Position numbers and translations under genes: made by a program. Positions 4,003 to 6,198 of a stretch of DNA of 6,198 nt are shown here, piece after piece (position 1 is the stretch's first letter; each line of letters begins with the position of its first letter). This DNA is from Dehalococcoidia bacterium. Lineage in GTDB: Bacteria; Chloroflexota; Dehalococcoidia; UBA3495; JAAXIE01. The notes under the pieces were generated by a model. It had not been told where the DNA came from and ran no database searches. It saw only the letters and a list, made by a program, of their open reading frames with translations. The stretch spans positions 1-6,198 of the forward strand of contig JAAXIE010000272.1 in NCBI GenBank assembly GCA_012270525.1, read 5' to 3'.

Positions 4003-6198
4003 TTGAGGCGCGTGCTCCTTCTTGCCCTCGGTCTGGTCGCCGTCATCGCTGTAGCGGTCTTCGCCTTCCCAATGTCCGGACTCACGACTACCCCCACCCA
4101 ACCAGCGCCAACGACGACTTCTGCCTCGGGGTGCATGCCCCCGTGGCTGGTATACACGTTGGACAAGAAGCTGAACATGCTGGGCGGTAGTGTCGACATG
4201 TTCCACTTGGGGTTGTGCTCCGACCCCAGTGTGGACCGGGCTGGGCTGGTAGCCCTTTACGAAGCCACCGGCGGCGATAACTGGTACGAGAACAGCAACT
4301 GGCTCAGCGATGCTCCCATTGGAGAGTGGCATGGTGTCACCGTCAACGACCGAGGACGTGTCATCATGTTAGAGCTCGCACGGAAAAACCTGAGAGGGCC
4401 CTTGCCACCTCATTTGGGCAACCTTACGGCGTTGAAATGGTTGGACCTCAGCAACAATCGGATCGAGGGGGAGCTGCCAGGCGAATTCGGATATCTGCCC
4501 TACCTCGAACGGCTCGATATGTCAGGCAACCGCCTCGCTGGCGAGATACCCCCTGCACTGGCGAAACTGAGCAATCTGAACTCGCTGGATCTGTCTCATA
4601 ACCGCTTTACCGGAGCGATACCCTCCGAGTTCGCCCTGATGACCGGTTTGCGAGAGATGTACGTCAACGACAACCAAATCAGTGGCTGCATCCCAGTGTC
4701 ATCCGGAGGAGTCTGGATGGGCAATATCGAAGAACTGCAGCTTCCTCACTGCGGCTCTGACACTATCCCAGGAGCCCGGGAATCGGTAGATAAAGCCGCC
4801 CTCGTAAAGTTCTACCAGGCTATGGACGGCCATAACTGGCACAACAACCAGAACTGGCTCGGCGACGCACCGTTGAATCAGTGGCATGGTGTGAAGATGG
4901 ATGCCAAAGGTCGGGTCAGTTCATTGCAACTGCCGCAAAATGGGCTGAGGGGACAGCTACCAGCGTCCCTGGGCGATTTCCTAGGCCTGAACGAACTTTG
5001 GCTCGCGGGCAACGAGATAAGCGGGCAATCACCACCTGAGGCGGGAGAGCTTTCAACGCTGCAGGTCTTGGACCTGCCGGACAATCAACTAAGCGGAAAT
5101 ATACCTCCGGAACTGGGCAAGCTAGTCCAACTGGAATGGCTCAATCTGTCCAACAACCGGCTGGAGGGAGAGATACCCTCGGCATTGCAGGGACTACGGA
5201 AGCTTGAACTGCTTGATCTGTCGGGTAATCAACTTAGCGGTATGGCTCATGTGGATTCGCCCAGCTTCAAGGGCCTGTATTCACTGGATCTTTCCCACAA
5301 CAGCCTTGATGGGGAGATACCACCATCGTTGAGCGCTCTATCCCATCTGAAATATCTTGACCTGGCCTATAACCGGTTCAGCGGGCTATTGCCCACAGGT
5401 CTCGGACAGCTTGATAGGCTGGAAGACTTATACCTGGCGGGAAACCAGTTGCATGGTTGCGTCCCGGGTTGGATGCTCGAATTGCCCCGACAGGACGTGG
5501 CGCAGCTTGGCCTTCCCGGTTGTGACCCTCAGACCCTCTCTGAAGAAGGGGGCGTTGCAGAAGACGGAAAAGAGGGGGACAGAGACGCGCTCGTGGCTCT
5601 TTACATGGCCACCGACGGGGATAACTGGTACGAGAATGGCAACTGGCTGACCGATGCTCCCATTAACGAGTGGCATGGAGTGTCGGTTGACGCGCAGGGT
5701 CGTGTGACCGGTTTGAGCCTCTGGGAGAACGGCCTCCGAGGAGAGATACCGGCAGAATTGGGCAGTCTCAGTGCACTGGCGTACCTCAATCTGGGTAGGA
5801 ACCAACTGAGTGGCCAAATACCACCGGAGTTGGGCAGCCTTCACAGTTTGCAGGAGCTCGGCTTGGCTCGAAACCAGTTGACCGGTGCGATACCCGCCGA
5901 GTTGGGCGACCTCACCAGACTGAAGCGCCTCGTCTTGGTCGATAACCAGTTGAGCGGCCAAATCCCACCGGAGCTAGGCAGCCTCGCTAACCTGGAGTAT
6001 CTTCGTTTGTCAGACAACCAGTTGCACGGCCAGATACCACCGGAGTTGGGCAACCTTGGTAGTCTGGAAGACCTTGACTTCGGCCTCAATGACCTGAGCG
6101 GACACATACCCCCACAATTGGGCAGCCTCGGTCGCCTTGAAGACCTTGATCTCGGCTTCAACGCGCTGAGCGGACACATCCCGCCGCAGTTGGGAAGC
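4003..6198 (+). CDS. Exported multi-module leucine-rich-repeat protein, plant-type LRRs (3' end outside window)
   Basis: The frame is open for 732 codons and runs off the window. Residues 1-22 (two Arg, then a Leu/Val/Ala stretch to F22) form a signal peptide or N-terminal membrane anchor, followed by a Pro/Thr-rich linker (27-42). Three modules follow. Each starts with a cap of about 40 residues (ALVALY, DNW, NWL, DAPI, EWHGV, GRV: about 81-120, 266-305, 529-568) that resembles the N-terminal LRR cap of plant receptor-like proteins. The caps lead into 24-residue repeats of the pattern L..L.L..N.LSG.IP then PELG.L: five, eight, and at least seven copies. The first two modules close with a GC(I/V)P...LPxC cap (C229/C250 and C486/C507). 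A similar Cys pair, C44/C72, stands before module 1. These are the only cysteines. The frame is the same as that of the upstream gene, separated by two stop codons; GTG 3928 is an alternative start that would add a 25-residue cytoplasmic segment. A surface binding or adhesion role is inferred; ligand unknown. Confidence 0.88.
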   Translation, partial: MRRVLLLALGLVAVIAVAVFAFPMSGLTTTPTQPAPTTTSASGCMPPWLVYTLDKKLNMLGGSVDMFHLGLCSDPSVDRAGLVALYEATGGDNWYENSNWLSDAPIGEWHGVTVNDRGRVIMLELARKNLRGPLPPHLGNLTALKWLDLSNNRIEGELPGEFGYLPYLERLDMSGNRLAGEIPPALAKLSNLNSLDLSHNRFTGAIPSEFALMTGLREMYVNDNQISGCIPVSSGGVWMGNIEELQLPHCGSDTIPGARESVDKAALVKFYQAMDGHNWHNNQNWLGDAPLNQWHGVKMDAKGRVSSLQLPQNGLRGQLPASLGDFLGLNELWLAGNEISGQSPPEAGELSTLQVLDLPDNQLSGNIPPELGKLVQLEWLNLSNNRLEGEIPSALQGLRKLELLDLSGNQLSGMAHVDSPSFKGLYSLDLSHNSLDGEIPPSLSALSHLKYLDLAYNRFSGLLPTGLGQLDRLEDLYLAGNQLHGCVPGWMLELPRQDVAQLGLPGCDPQTLSEEGGVAEDGKEGDRDALVALYMATDGDNWYENGNWLTDAPINEWHGVSVDAQGRVTGLSLWENGLRGEIPAELGSLSALAYLNLGRNQLSGQIPPELGSLHSLQELGLARNQLTGAIPAELGDLTRLKRLVLVDNQLSGQIPPELGSLANLEYLRLSDNQLHGQIPPELGNLGSLEDLDFGLNDLSGHIPPQLGSLGRLEDLDLGFNALSGHIPPQLGS
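4132..4218 (+). other. N-terminal Cys-pair segment resembling an isolated C-terminal LRR cap
   Basis: Residues 44-72 begin GCMPPWL and end LGLCSDP. This resembles the closing cap of module 2, which begins GCVPGWM and ends LGLPGCDP, also directly before an N-terminal cap. The Cys-Cys spacing is 28 here and 21 in the two other caps. No LRR precedes it; the membrane segment does. Confidence 0.5.
4243..4752 (+). repeat. LRR module 1: cap, five repeats, Cys cap
   Basis: Residues 81-250. The N-cap (81-120) carries DNWYENSNWLSDAPI and EWHGV. LRRs begin at about residue 121 with the 24-residue period. The fifth repeat departs into GCIP at C229 and ends LPHC at C250. A linker of about 15 residues joins it to module 2. 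Confidence 0.85.
4798..5523 (+). repeat. LRR module 2: cap, eight repeats, Cys cap
   Basis: Residues 266-507. The N-cap is the most divergent of the three (HNWHNNQNWLGDAPL, QWHGV). Of eight repeats, the second reads SGQSPPEAGEL and the fifth SGMAHVDSPSF, losing the IP and ELG positions; the others fit the consensus. It closes with GCVPG (C486) to LPGC (C507), then an acidic Gly-rich linker of about 21 residues (508-528). Confidence 0.85.
5587..6198 (+). repeat. LRR module 3: cap and at least seven repeats, truncated by window end
   Basis: Residues 529-732. The N-cap nearly repeats that of module 1 (DNWYENGNWLTDAPI, EWHGV). The repeats are the most uniform of the protein: IPPELGSL or IPPELGNL recur, and the bases ccaccggagttgggcagcct (5821-5840) return with few changes 147 bp (5968) and 216 bp (6037) downstream. 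The last two visible repeats share GHIPPQLGS. No closing Cys cap is reached. Confidence 0.85.

Noticed and set aside
4120..4134. Lipoprotein processing site at SASGC
   Set aside because: The Cys is about 20 residues beyond the hydrophobic segment, behind a Pro/Thr linker, and the box lacks the Leu; the residue fits better as half of a Cys pair.
5428..5961. Antisense reading frame of 177 codons with apparent internal repeats
   Set aside because: The repetition is the mirror of the + strand LRR array, which has the recognisable protein pattern.
4360..6198. CRISPR-like periodic repeats
   Set aside because: The 72-bp period is a whole number of codons, repeats are degenerate and coding, and there are no unique spacers.

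Overview
The window is bacterial DNA of moderately high GC with every supported gene on the + strand. The trmD-rplS pair at the left edge is a conserved bacterial ribosomal/tRNA-modification order. The style of TrmD (HYxG knot motif, GWxVPDVLLSGNHAEI) and the large secreted leucine-rich-repeat protein would fit a Chloroflexota (Dehalococcoidia/SAR202-like) genome. That placement is inference; no marker in the window settles it.

Left part (1-1381), housekeeping. The 3' end of trmD (tRNA m1G37 methyltransferase) is followed by a good sigma70-type promoter, a short leader with two mutually exclusive hairpins, and rplS (ribosomal protein L19). This L19 has a normal core of about 113 residues plus an unusual acidic tail of about 72 residues. 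A second promoter (TTGACA-N18-TAAGAT) then precedes two tRNA genes, tRNA-Phe(GAA) and tRNA-Gly(GCC), which together probably form one transcript.

Middle (1382-3900). A 179-bp spacer with a perfect TATAAT hexamer leads into a complete large-subunit gene of the xanthine dehydrogenase/aldehyde oxidase (CoxL-like) molybdenum hydroxylase family, probably starting at TTG 1561. It keeps the molybdopterin-binding motifs and the catalytic Glu. Its active-site loop reads GPYRGYGQ, so it is not a form I CO dehydrogenase. No FAD (medium) or 2Fe-2S (small) subunit gene lies next to it in the window.

Right part (3901-6198). A gene that stays open to the window edge starts most plausibly at TTG 4003 behind a GGAGG site. 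It encodes an exported or membrane-anchored protein built from repeating modules. Each module has an N-terminal cap (ALVALY..DNW..NWL.DAPI.EWHGV), a run of 24-residue plant-type LRRs (LSG.IPPELG.L) and a Cys-containing C-terminal cap. All six cysteines of the visible protein fall in three pairs at module boundaries, and the first pair sits just after the membrane segment with no LRR before it. At DNA level this is a degenerate 72-bp tandem repeat, most uniform in the third module, which the window truncates. This is the most distinctive part of the window.

No CRISPR array, insertion sequence, phage gene or defence system was seen. The region reads as a core-genome block joined to an orphan oxidoreductase subunit and a fast-evolving surface repeat protein.
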